Origin: Polymyxa betae
Lineage: Eukaryota > Endomyxa > Phytomyxea > Plasmodiophorida > Plasmodiophoridae
Length of the DNA stretch: 25,626 nt
Assembly (NCBI GenBank): GCA_003693705.1
Contig: RBZT01000955.1
Coordinates: 1 to 25,626 of the forward strand
Direction of reading: 5' to 3'
The notes beneath the pieces were generated by a model, which saw only the letters and a program-made list of their open reading frames with translations, searched no databases and was not told where the DNA came from. The translations under genes and the position numbers were made by a program. Below are positions 9,667 through 18,277 of this stretch, piece after piece (the stretch's first letter is position 1; every line of letters begins with the position of its first letter).

Positions 9667-10203
9667 GAGACTCAGCTCCTGTTCGATTGCTTTCTTGAGA
9701 AAGCCTCGTTCGGTGGAGCAATCATTTTTCGATCCCGTGAATTGAATTGCAATTAATGAATATCTTTGGATAATTTTTACTCTGGATAAGCACTACCTAG
9801 ACCTCGTGATGTCAATCTGTTCGATCATAAGAGTTGGCAGTTAGCAAGTGCAGATCAGCGAGATGTTGAGACCTAATACTTGCCAATGTTCTGGTAGGAA
9901 GATATGCTCCATTAACTGAAACCAGTGTTGCTGGTAGTTCTGGAGCTTGGCTGGAACATCAGATATTGGTCTTGGGCTGAAGGTGACAGCACAGATTAGA
10001 CGATTTCATTCCATTGCATGAACGGAACAATCGCACATCATAATACAATACATGTTCTGCACAGCATCGCTTACTGTACAGAACTGTCTCATCAAAGACA
10101 TATTGATCGAATTTCAAGACGAAACACTCCAGAGTACAGTAAACGCATTGCAATTCGACTAAAGATGTATTTCCACATGAAAATATATTTTGATTTCTTT
10201 TGA
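9667..10203 (+). pseudogene. Unidentified plus-strand gene, fragmented reading frame
   Basis: Three stretches look strongly protein-coding. At about 9667-9748 the frame gives ETQLLFDCFLEKASFGGAII then FRSREL. At about 9799-9873 it gives FDHKSWQLASADQRDVET. A different frame from about 9871 to 9958 gives LANVLVGRYAPLTETSVAGS then SGAWLEHQ. The last two would form one continuous sequence if a single base were restored near 9873, so either a short intron, a sequencing indel or a true frameshift separates them. A 61-residue frame at 10018-10203 may be the last exon. It converges on HslU. I do not recognise the product. I use the pseudogene label only because of the apparent frame break; a functional intron-split gene is equally possible. 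Confidence 0.3.
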
Positions 10204-10235
10204 TTTTGGTGGATGAAAGCCGTTTAGATGGATGA

Positions 10236-12227
10236 TCATAAGACAAATTTAGACAAGTCGGTGTTTGTTATCAAAGGAGCTAGTCGCTGTCGAACATATT
10301 CGGCATCAATTGTTATCTCACGCTGATCTTCAGGATAATCAGGAGCGTTAAAACTGATGTCTGCCACGATTTTCTCAATCACTGTATGTAGTCGCCTAGC
10401 TCCGATATTCTCCACCTAAACATCAAATCATTCAGAAATCGATCTTGTGATATGTAATTGTGCCCAGACCGTTCTATTTAATAAATTAGCGATACGAGCA
10501 ATTTCTCGAATAGATTCGTCAGAAAATTTCAGAGCCAAATTTTCGGCCGCCAGCAGTGCAACCTGCAAAGAATCTCAACGAAATCAAGAAATATGATTGC
10601 TTAAGCGTACCTGTTGTTTGATCAAGTTAAACTCCGGCTCTGTTAAAATACGATAGAGATCCGCTTCCTGATCGCATTTCAGAAGGACAAAAATTCAATT
10701 CAATCATGAATGTCATACATCGAGTCCCCTCAGTTCAACGCGAATTGGAAGGCGCCCTTGAAGCTCAGCTAGAAGATCGCTGGGCTTAACCGCATGAAAT
10801 GCCCCGCTAGCTATAAACAAACTTTACAATATCAAATCAGCAAGGGCAAACGGCAGGTTAATATCTGCATACATATGATCTGTTGTGATATTGCCATATT
10901 TGGTATTTACAACTGAACCCTCGATTAACGGTAGTAGGTCTCTCTGTACACCTATTTATGGGTCAGAACACAGACTCCGATATTTGAGCAATAAAAACTA
11001 ATCAACCTTCAGCTGAGGCATCCGCAGACGGCCTATGAGAGTCTTTCCGTGTACAAATCTTATCAATCTCATCAATAAAAACAATGCCATTCTGCTCTGC
11101 CAGCTTGATGGCATCAGCTGTCAAATCGCCAGTTTCAAGTATTCGTTCTGATTCAGCTTCCTTCACAATAAAATTAACGTGGGGTCTCTATCTGATTTCA
11201 TTGATAACTTACGATCAGAATGGGTCGAGCTTCAGCAACCGTCATCTCAGTTCGAATCGTTTTTTTGGCACTAACCAATTTCTTAATATTTGTGATGATA
11301 TCAGCCTGATCTTTGAATGAATCAATACGATCTTGGTCGTCTTTGAAAGGAACATCAACAGTGATGACCTGCTGCTCCAGACGCCCTTCCCGGAGCAGCT
11401 TTCTTTAAGTATCTCAGCATAACCATGTCATAAGACACAACGCTGAAACTACCTAAAAGCGTTCTTATATTGTACATCATCGCCGACCAGGCAAGAGAGA
11501 ATCTTCTCCTCAGTAAGATCGTCGACATGTTGGGCAGTCTGTTTCCTCCTCTGAGCTCGAATCATTGCCATCGATGCTTCGATTAGATCTCGTAGTATAT
11601 GATCCACATCTCTGCCGTGGAATCCCTGAAATTTGATCTTTTGGTATCACTGATAAAACTAAGTGTTGATATCCTACCGTCTCTGTACGAAACTTTAATG
11701 AGTTGATTTGGTTTGTAATTGCGATCTCTAACCAGTAAATTTTGTTGCTTCTACTTTGACAAAGGGAGCCTGAGCAAGCAATGCAAGTCGCCTTGCAATT
11801 TCTGTCTTTCCACAGCCAGTTGGTCCTATCATAAGTATATTTCTGGGTGTAATTTCACTAAGCATTGGCCCAGATAGATGCAGACGTCGCCATCTATTCT
11901 CAGCAATTAGCAAAGCTTATTATGATATCAAGTTAACACTGACCTATTCCTCAGAGCAACAGCAACAGCGTGCTTAGCATCGACCTGACCAACAATAAAC
12001 CTCTCAAGATTTTCAACAATTTCTCTCGGCTTCAAAGCTGCTTATTGAACATTAATATCAAATAACAGTCGTCGAGCAGCACCGAGACACCGACCATAAT
12101 CTAGATCAACTGACTTCCTGGACGAAGCCGCCTTGGGATTGACTCTGGCCTGAGCTGAAGCTGTAGAGAAACCCTGGCGAATAGTGGTGGAATGAGGCCT
12201 AGTAAGACGACGTAGAAGAGATGTCAT
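10236..12227 (-). CDS. hslU: Mitochondrial HslU, AAA+ ATPase subunit of the HslVU protease
   Basis: HslU unfolds substrates and feeds them to the HslV peptidase; eukaryotic forms act in the mitochondrial matrix. The protein opens with an Arg/Ser/Thr-rich presequence ([20 protein letters not shown]). After eleven introns are removed it reads [20 protein letters not shown], the Walker A loop [32 protein letters not shown], an inserted intermediate (I) domain, Walker [13 protein letters not shown], the hexamer motif [14 protein letters not shown] then [21 protein letters not shown], and the sensor-2 region [16 protein letters not shown]. The C-terminus is NTDLSKFVL. About 475 residues fit the family (440-500). 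Two introns flank a 5-nt exon. The HslV partner is not in this window. It lies 199 bp downstream of CBP20 on the same strand. Confidence 0.96.
11678..11682 (-). other. hslU: 5-nt microexon of HslU
   Basis: Between a 50-nt intron (11683-11732) and a 52-nt intron (11626-11677) lies the minus-strand exon AGACG. With the G that ends the upstream exon it supplies the codons for Glu-Thr, giving [14 protein letters not shown]. This matches the near-invariant HslU motif [14 protein letters not shown]. Fusing the flanking exons without it shifts the frame. Both introns have GT and AG ends. Confidence 0.8.
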
Positions 12228-12425
12228 ATCATGAAAGTGGTGTTAATGAGTGAAGTAGGACTAAAGACCACACAGAACTCACACAACTAAATTTACTATC
12301 ACTTTACTACAGACGCAATCCCGCAATAGTCTAATAACAACCAGCGACATCTACTGAATGGTGTGAAAGGAAAGCAGCAAACGTCAATCTGGCTAAGGCC
12401 AAAACGTCATTCAAATAGAAAATAT

Positions 12426-13086
12426 TTATTCGCTGATCATAGAGGAGTTTGAAAAATCGGCAATTGCAGATGGTTGTGGTCTGATTATAACAGCCTCTTC
12501 GACCCCGCTATTTGTAATAGCAGTTTGTTTCAAAGCGCCCCAACCACCACGGCCGTAATCATAGTCTTGGCGAAACTCATCACGAACCTGCTCAAAATAT
12601 CCATCAAGCTGAAACTTGATAATGGAACACCGAGAATTACCTGGCCACCTGCTCGCCCACGACCAAACTGACGTCCTTCAATAAATCCGACATCGATATC
12701 GATTTTGATTGAGCGGGAATCAATTTTCAATCCGCTACTGCAGCAATTTAAGATAGTGGCGAATAAAATTTGTTCAGAACTAACATATAGTTTACAGCAT
12801 CCTTTGCATGGTTGTGTGAATAGAACTGAACGAAAGCAAATCCACACGGTTCCTTGGTCCTAGAATTCAGGCCCATGATAACACTCTTCACAGGACCAAC
12901 CATGAGAAACAGCTCATAGAGCTGATCCTCAGTCGTAAAGAAAGACAGATTTCCAATATAGATGGTGCAGGACTTACGAAGGTCGTGCTTGATCTGGTCC
13001 CATTCCTGATCGGAATACCTTCGCCGCTTGGTCAAGACATAGGCAGTAATTCCTTCACAAGCTCCAAGGCCATATAGAGTGGCCAT
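12426..13086 (-). CDS. NCBP2: Nuclear cap-binding protein subunit 2 (CBP20)
   Basis: CBP20 binds the m7G cap of nascent RNA together with CBP80 and takes part in splicing, 3' processing and export. The single RRM shows RNP2 (TIYIGNLSFFTTEDQLYELF) and RNP1 (PCGFAFVQFYSHNHAKDAVN). Splicing introns 12738-12784 and 12588-12640 adds the cap-binding tail: GLKIDSRSIKIDIDVGFIEG, RQFGRGRAGGQVRDEFRQDY and DYGRGGWG. The tail matches the human protein residue for residue over long stretches. Tyr in YDYGRGG and the GRQFGRGRxGGQVRDE loop are the parts that close over the cap. The start at 13086 gives an N-terminal helix region like that of the family. The C-terminal 35 residues are specific to this organism. 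Confidence 0.97.
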
Positions 13087-13217
13087 GACGATTTGTTAGT
13101 AAATGAAATATAAAACCCTAGAGAGAGCTAGTGCGACTGCGTGGAAACAGCTCATTTGTCAATCCGTCTTTCAGCTTAACAGCTTTCAACTTCTCATTTA
13201 CAATAAGTACATAATCA

Positions 13218-14718
13218 TTAGGAGACATTTATATCGACTTGATCGCCGTCTTCTAAATCCATTCCAGAGACCGTCTCAGACTCATCTACGCGATCGCCAT
13301 CCATCAAAAATACAACTTTTGAGAATCCGTTTTCATTGCATAATCTCTGACGAATCTTGGCAAAGGTATCCTCACACATGACCTGTGCGGCAAAATCATC
13401 ACCATGAATAGTGGAATACTGGAGAATTAACCTTCAAAGAAATCTCTTGTTTACCAGAGGGACAAAACCTTAACGTTATAGATCCTGCTACATCATCACT
13501 TGTTTGAATCCCTGCCTCTGTGGGTGTATAAAATCCTTTGGATGGCTTCGCGATTGCGATTATAAGAGTTTCCCCGTCTTGAAGCTGAAGCTGAATAGGG
13601 GTTGCCTTCTGATCAATTTCGAATCCATTGATAGTGAGCCAGATCTGTCCATAATACTAGGAAAATGCCATCATAAGCTGATATTCAAAGCCAAGAGATT
13701 TTTGACAGACCTGAGAAACTTTCTTATAAAGATCAGAAAACTCATCGTCAACGAACATGTGCGTGTTCGTAAAGAGATTCGAATCGGAATCGAGAATCCG
13801 AAAACAAACTCTCATACGAACATCCTACAGAGAGGTTAGAAAAAATGAAGATGAGATTATGAATGGCAAACCGAATTTTGGCCATCGCGAAGCACTTTAT
13901 CCATTGCGACGAGATCTGGTAATTTCTGGGCTTCTGGAGTTTTGGTTGGACTAAGTGGAATGTTCTGATCCACTTGAATTGGTGCTCGAATCTCTTGAAT
14001 TAATTTGGAGGTTTCAGCTACAATTACCATAGACCTGTTAAAACTCATAAATAGCGTGTTAACACGAATCAAGACGAATTAACTGGCGCAACTCTAGATT
14101 TTGGTTCTGTGCTTGTCTAATATTATGCTCAGAGCACATTTGGTTAAGATCGATTTTCTTGAGCAAGGGATCCATTGGTTTCCTGGCTTTCGCTCTTGAC
14201 AATTTTCAGTCAGCATTGTGTTATTATATAAAAGAACGAAAAGAATACCTTCCAGTTCGTTTAAAGGCAGATATCTCAACCACATCGGAGTCGCTGGAAT
14301 CACTAAGGGCTTCGTTCTTGGAGAATTTCCTCCTGCCCCGTTTCTTGCTATCAAGAGGTGATTTTCTTTCGGGTCTCTTCTCTTCCACTTCATCATCTTG
14401 ATCCAACATTTAATCACCGAATCGGGTAATCGGGTGATAGAACATCTCACCAGATGATATATCAATGGCGATTCTTCGTTCCTTCTGCCGGTTGCCGAAA
14501 TCGAATATATCGATGGGTCCGTCTGATTTTCCCATTCGTATCCGTTGATTACGTAAATCCTGGGCATCTTTCAACTACAGTAATAATGAAAAGGAGGCCC
14601 TGCTACAACATGCATTAGTCCATGCCTTCTCCTGGTATCTCAGACGTCGTTCATTATCACCATCAAGTCCAGGTACGAATTGGCCAAGGCCTGAATCGCT
14701 GTCAGATGTTGGGGCCAT
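13218..14718 (-). CDS. RAD60: RAD60/NIP45/Esc2 family, tandem SUMO-like domain protein
   Basis: Members of this family act with the SUMO pathway and Smc5/6 in replication-linked repair. The C-terminal half holds two ubiquitin-like folds: the first includes MFVDDEFSDLYKKV, LTINGFEIDQKATPIQLQL and GSITLRF; the second runs from EISLKVMCEDTFAKIRQRLC through VVFLMDGDRVDESETVSGMD to LEDGDQVDINVS, the usual SLD2 ending. The N-terminal half is charged and carries likely SUMO-interacting motifs IAIDISSDDE and DSDVVEIS. Introns used include 13383-13431, 13657-13710 and 14397-14450, plus others near 13.81-13.86, 14.0-14.05, 14.17-14.25 and 14568-14609. An apparent stop-start pair (TAA at 14410-14412, ATG at 14409) vanishes when the 54-nt intron 14397-14450 is removed, so I treat this as one gene. 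It is divergent from POLE3. Confidence 0.85.
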
Positions 14719-14908
14719 ACTAATAGCCAATAGGCAGGCAGTTCTAAAATCAGTAAATGCGAGATATTTCTCCTGATCGCATAAAATTCCATTCCTTGTC
14801 TCTATCAAGGTATATCTTTCTGAAGCTTCAATCTATCTGTATAGTATATCTGCGTTCTGTTTAACCTCTCTATCTCTCTATAACTGTATTGTCTCTTGTA
14901 CGGCTCTC
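14719..14908. promoter_or_regulatory. Divergent promoter region, RAD60 / POLE3
   Basis: These 190 bases lie between two divergent start codons, both of chromatin and replication genes. The plus strand is pyrimidine-rich towards POLE3 (TCTATCTCTCTATAAC). No clear TATA box or known factor site is visible. Confidence 0.4.
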
Positions 14909-15570
14909 ATGGAAGAGAAATTCGACCTACCTATTGCTAGCATAGCTCGCATCATCCGGAATGCTCTGCCAAAGCATTATCAGGTTCAGGTTTCTTTTAT
15001 GGCTGCTATAAAGCTTTAACGTCTGTACAGGTCGGTAAGGATGCTCGGTTGGCGATGGCAAAAGCGACCAGTGTTTGGATATTGTATTGTGCAACGGTTG
15101 CTAATACAATATCAACCTCCCGCAAACGAAAGACAATTTCTGGAGATGACGTGTTAGCGGCCCTTGCCGAGATGGATTTTGAAGATTTCGTGAGTCCTTT
15201 GAAAGAAATGCGTTCTGGTATGTTAATTTCTGTGTGAATTTCTAAGTTTTGACTCGATAATGAAGAATTGACGATATCTTCTCGAAAGAAAGCAAAACTG
15301 TCGCGGCTTGCAAACGCAGGGGCTGGAGAAGACTCTTTAGAAGGCGCTGATATGAAACGAGATATGGATGACGAGACTGAAGATGAACAAGTAGGTAATC
15401 ATCAAGAAATGAAGCACGCCGAGGACGAAGATATTGAACGCGAAGATGTTGAATCCCATGAGGATGATCCTGCCGAAGAGGATGACTTGCAAGATGAGAG
15501 CGATGTTGACGAGCAAGAACATGATGATCACAGGCCTATCGTCGATTCGTCTTTAACGACAACGGATTGA
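14909..15570 (+). CDS. POLE3: DNA polymerase epsilon subunit 3 / CHRAC17 histone-fold protein
   Basis: POLE3 (Dpb4, CHRAC17) pairs with POLE4 or CHRAC15 through a histone fold and serves leading-strand polymerase epsilon and chromatin remodelling. The start reads MEEKFDLPIASIARIIRNAL. Intron 14994-15030 (37 nt) keeps the spacing ALPKHYQVGKDARLAMAKA. The fold continues with SVWILYCATVANT, KRKTISGDDVLAALAEMDFE and DFVSPLKEMR, all close to the human protein. Intron 15218-15265 (48 nt) leads into a Lys-rich then highly acidic tail of about 100 residues (runs of Asp and Glu), also typical. The stop lies 29 bp from the converging ARL16 stop. Confidence 0.95.
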
Positions 15571-15599
15571 TTGTATGTTTTAAACAATTTTATTGATTG

Positions 15600-16261
15600 C
15601 TATTGAAGAGCGATTTCAGCAATGAGATTGCGAATCCCATGACCGTTGATATTGTTTATAGAAATGGTTTTAATAGAACCACGTGATGCTTTCAGATCTT
15701 CTAGTCGTAGAATACATTCAAGCTCCCACTTCTTTATTTGTTCTGGGGCATCTTCGTGGGTGAATACTATGACAACAGGAATATCTTTTGGGAGCTTCAC
15801 AAGGCAACTCATGAGCTCGCAGCAAGCCACTGAAAATATGACTCGATTGGAGCTGTCAATGGTAAACTAATCGAAACGATTACTGAAGGCCAGAAAATGT
15901 TTCGGTTACGAACGATAAGCATTGAACAATGGGGAAGATATGAGCTCCAAGTTGTCATCATCGTCGATCCAACTTCTTTAAAGACGAACTTTCGGGAGCT
16001 GATCTCAATAATATCACGCTCAACTCCCATCTTCGTCAGTCGTTTAACAATGTGTTGACATTAGGATCGACTTACAGTCGGTCTGGTCGTATTAGTAATG
16101 ACTTCATCGGGAGCACCTTGAACAAAAACTGAATCATCAAGTCAGTCTATGAAAGACATAAATCGATTCTGCTCGCTGATACGTTTGAGACGCCTGACAA
16201 GCAGTGATTTGCCTGAACGTTCGGGTCCCAGAATCAATATCTCAGGAATAGCCTCTGCCAT
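15600..16261 (-). CDS. ARL16: ARL16-like small GTPase with divergent motifs
   Basis: ARL16 is an Arf-like GTPase linked to ciliary trafficking. After removal of introns at 16129-16182, near 16.03-16.07 and near 15.87-15.91, the protein shows the P-loop ILILGPERSGKSLLVRRLK, switch I NTTRPTMGVE, then EVGSTMMTTWSSY, which aligns with the ARL16 hallmark ELGGCMGPIWSSY, and FTIDSSNRV, which matches the FVMDASDP strand. The usual G4 Asn-Lys-x-Asp is replaced by FTHED, and the G3 Asp-x-x-Gly-Gln by Glu-Val-Gly-Ser-Thr, so the catalytic Gln is absent. Human ARL16 also lacks it. The N-terminus MAEAIPEI has no myristoylation glycine, as in ARL16. Call confidence rests on the WSSY box. Confidence 0.82.
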
Positions 16262-16348
16262 CCCAGATGTGATGGCAGTCTATCACAGAAACTGATAGTG
16301 CATAGTACAAAGGCGAGACATGAAAATAAAATGAATGTATTGTCAAAT

Positions 16349-16693
16349 TTAATCGAACAGCGAGAAGCCCATGTCTTCTTCCTCTTCTTCCTCTTCCTCT
16401 TCAGGTTCGGGTTCAGCAGCAGCGGCAGCGGCAGCACCACCAGCAGCAGGAGCAGCACCAGCGGACATAGATGGACCAGCAGCGCAGGCATTGGCAACCA
16501 GAGAGCCGACGTCTTGTCCCTTCAGGGCAGACACGAACAGCTTAGGCCAGTAAGGTTCGACGGTGGCGCCAGCGGCCTTGATCATGTTCTTGACGGCTTC
16601 CTCGGTGATTTCAGCGCCGTCGTCGTACAAGGCGAGGCAGGCCAGAGTGCAGAGCATCTCCTGGGTTTGAGTGGCATCAACGGCGATCGACAT
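16349..16693 (-). CDS. RPLP1: 60S acidic ribosomal protein P1
   Basis: P1 forms part of the ribosomal stalk and recruits elongation factors to the GTPase centre. The frame is intronless and 114 residues long, the family's size. It has the dimerisation domain (LACLALYDDGAEITEEAVKN, VEPYWPKLFVSALKG), an Ala/Gly hinge, a run of nine Glu (EEEEEEEEED) and the conserved tail MGFSLFD. Third codon positions are strongly biased to C and G, unlike the AT-ending codons of the neighbours, which fits a very highly expressed gene. The Ala- and Glu-coding tracts create long false frames on the opposite strand. Its start faces a 616-bp spacer that must hold the promoter. Confidence 0.98.
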   Translation of the reverse strand: MSIAVDATQTQEMLCTLACLALYDDGAEITEEAVKNMIKAAGATVEPYWPKLFVSALKGQDVGSLVANACAAGPSMSAGAAPAAGGAAAAAAAEPEPEEEEEEEEEDMGFSLFD

Positions 16694-17309
16694 GATGTTT
16701 GATAGATGTGGGTAAGGCAGCAGCCGGCAGACGTTTCAATCGAATGGGCGAATTAAGCTGTGTCCTTTGGTCCGTACGGACTGCGACGAATCCGTAGCTA
16801 TAACGCCATTAGTGCAACTATTCATACATATCTCTTGACAGGACGTTTATCTCTGTTGTGCTTTCATAGATTTCAATCTGGATTGGGATTTCATTTTACG
16901 ATTTAACAAAGGCAAAACCTCAATTCGGAGAGCTTCAATACATGCTGAAGTAAACGAATTTCGATTGTGAGACTCGGAAAAAACCCCTGCATTTCGTAGC
17001 TTCCGATAGCTCAGGTTGCAGGAATATTTGTAGCACAGAAAGAATCATGCTTCCCTAGAGCTGATTTCATGAAATCGTATAGCGATGCATGCTAACTGTT
17101 CATACTCGCACTTGGAATGGAACTGCCCATATCCCCTCCATGCATTAAAATTCCAGAAACAGATAGTAAAGCAAAGCAAACGAAGTCGAGAGATTTCCCA
17201 AGCATCCATATGATAACAATCATGCTATCATCAATAATTTTAAGAATGCCTTTTCGTTCCAGCTACCGATTGAGAGAGGGCTATTTCTCGAGTAGCACTA
17301 TGAAAGGCT
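16694..17309 (-). other. Spacer with possible small minus-strand gene
   Basis: This is the longest gap within the 10-21 kb block. It holds the RPLP1 promoter and the 3' UTR of NAA40. On the minus strand a start near 17231 gives MIVIIWMLGKSLDFVCFALL; a 38-nt GT-AG intron would extend it with FHSKCEYEQLACIAIRFHEI and a stop near 17050. A second stretch ends near 16852 with CIEALRIEVLPLLNRKMKSQ. I could not join these into one protein or name a family, so a small secreted or membrane protein is only a possibility. Confidence 0.25.
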
Positions 17310-18183
17310 TTATGTGGCAGCCAAAGGTAGGTATTTAGATAGAATTGTATATCCAGCTGAATCATGTAAATCATGAAATGATGGATCAGATTCATCTTTA
17401 CTGTATCTGGAAGCACACAGAATACCTCAACATTGGCGATTACTGATTGGTAAATATGACTAACCTTAATTTGCGATATAACTCAAGAGCTCGCGTATTG
17501 CTGTTAAAAACCGTCAAACAGACTTTCTCAATGAGAAGCTGGCAGCCAGCCATCTCAATAGTTTGCATTATAAACTAGAGCACTATCTTAATAGGTAAAT
17601 GATTGAGGCAAAGACCCCATACCTTGCCAAGACCAATTCCCTGGACTGATTGCTCCAATTGAATTTCATAGAGATAGATCTGAGCCAGATCATCTTCAAC
17701 TTCATATCGAATATGGCCAAATGCTAATGGGGATCCAGTACTATCAGCTGCATTATGGGCAAGTATATAACGAGCATGATTGCTTTCCAGTTCCTTCCTT
17801 TTCTTCTTATCGCTCCATTTCCATTCACCACCGCCTACACTAAAATAAATAAGATGAAATAATCTCATATTATAGCTATCTTGACATCGAGATATCGGCA
17901 TAAAAGATATAATGAAATCATAAAATTGAAACCACAATTCTTAGCGCCTAAAAGCAAACAGAGACGTACAGAGATCGTATTGGGACTTCATATTGTCTCG
18001 CGTTAAAGCCAACGCCCAGTCAATGTCAGTTGGTGCCATATCTGATCTATGTTTGTATGACAGTAGGATAGAATGACCATGCCTAGTAAATCTGGAGAAA
18101 GGTTGCATATTGGCGAATATATCTCGTGTCTGTTCAGCTGCCCGAAGCCGTGATATTGGACTTGGTAGCTTGGATCTCATCAT
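17310..18183 (-). CDS. NAA40: N-alpha-acetyltransferase 40 (NatD)
   Basis: NAA40 acetylates the N-terminal Ser of histones H4 and H2A. The protein runs through DMAPTDIDWALALTRDNMKS, GGEWKWSDKKKRKELES, ARYILAHNAADSTGSPLAFG, HIRYEVEDDLAQIYLYEIQL and the acetyl-CoA loop QGIGLGK, then EKVCLTVFNSNTRALELYRK and DESDPSFHDLHDSAGYTILS. All follow the human order. Introns include an unusually long one of 135 nt (17835-17969) and one of about 51 nt after GLGK. Near 17401-17464 the splice choice is ambiguous: one intron of 64 nt, or one of 39 nt plus an improbable 16-nt one that would better preserve the LRYSV segment. The start at 18183 precedes a helix typical of the family. It lies 94 bp from the DUF229 stop. 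Confidence 0.93.
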
Positions 18184-18277
18184 CGTTCTAAGAACTGCGA
18201 ACCTCTCATCTAAAAACTCTCAACTTGCTCAAAAGGCATCTATAGACCATAGCACAATCGGACAAAGCCATACTAGT

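Noticed and set aside
9685-9723. Hairpin GATTGCT...AGCAATC with inner palindrome GCTTTCTTGAGAAAGC followed by ATTTTT, as a possible snRNA
   Set aside because: No U1, U2, U4, U5 or U6 core motif is present, and the same bases read as a convincing protein segment on the plus strand.
9959-10246. Minus-strand frame of 95 residues after HslU
   Set aside because: It begins inside the HslU stop region and would be 3' UTR; the opposite strand has a better coding pattern.
14407-14718. Separate small gene upstream of RAD60
   Set aside because: A 54-nt GT-AG intron fuses it in frame to RAD60 and produces a sensible SUMO-interacting motif.
16298-16702. Plus-strand frame of 134 residues opposite the ribosomal P1 gene
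   Set aside because: It is a shadow of the GC-rich Ala and Glu codons of RPLP1, low in complexity and without family features.
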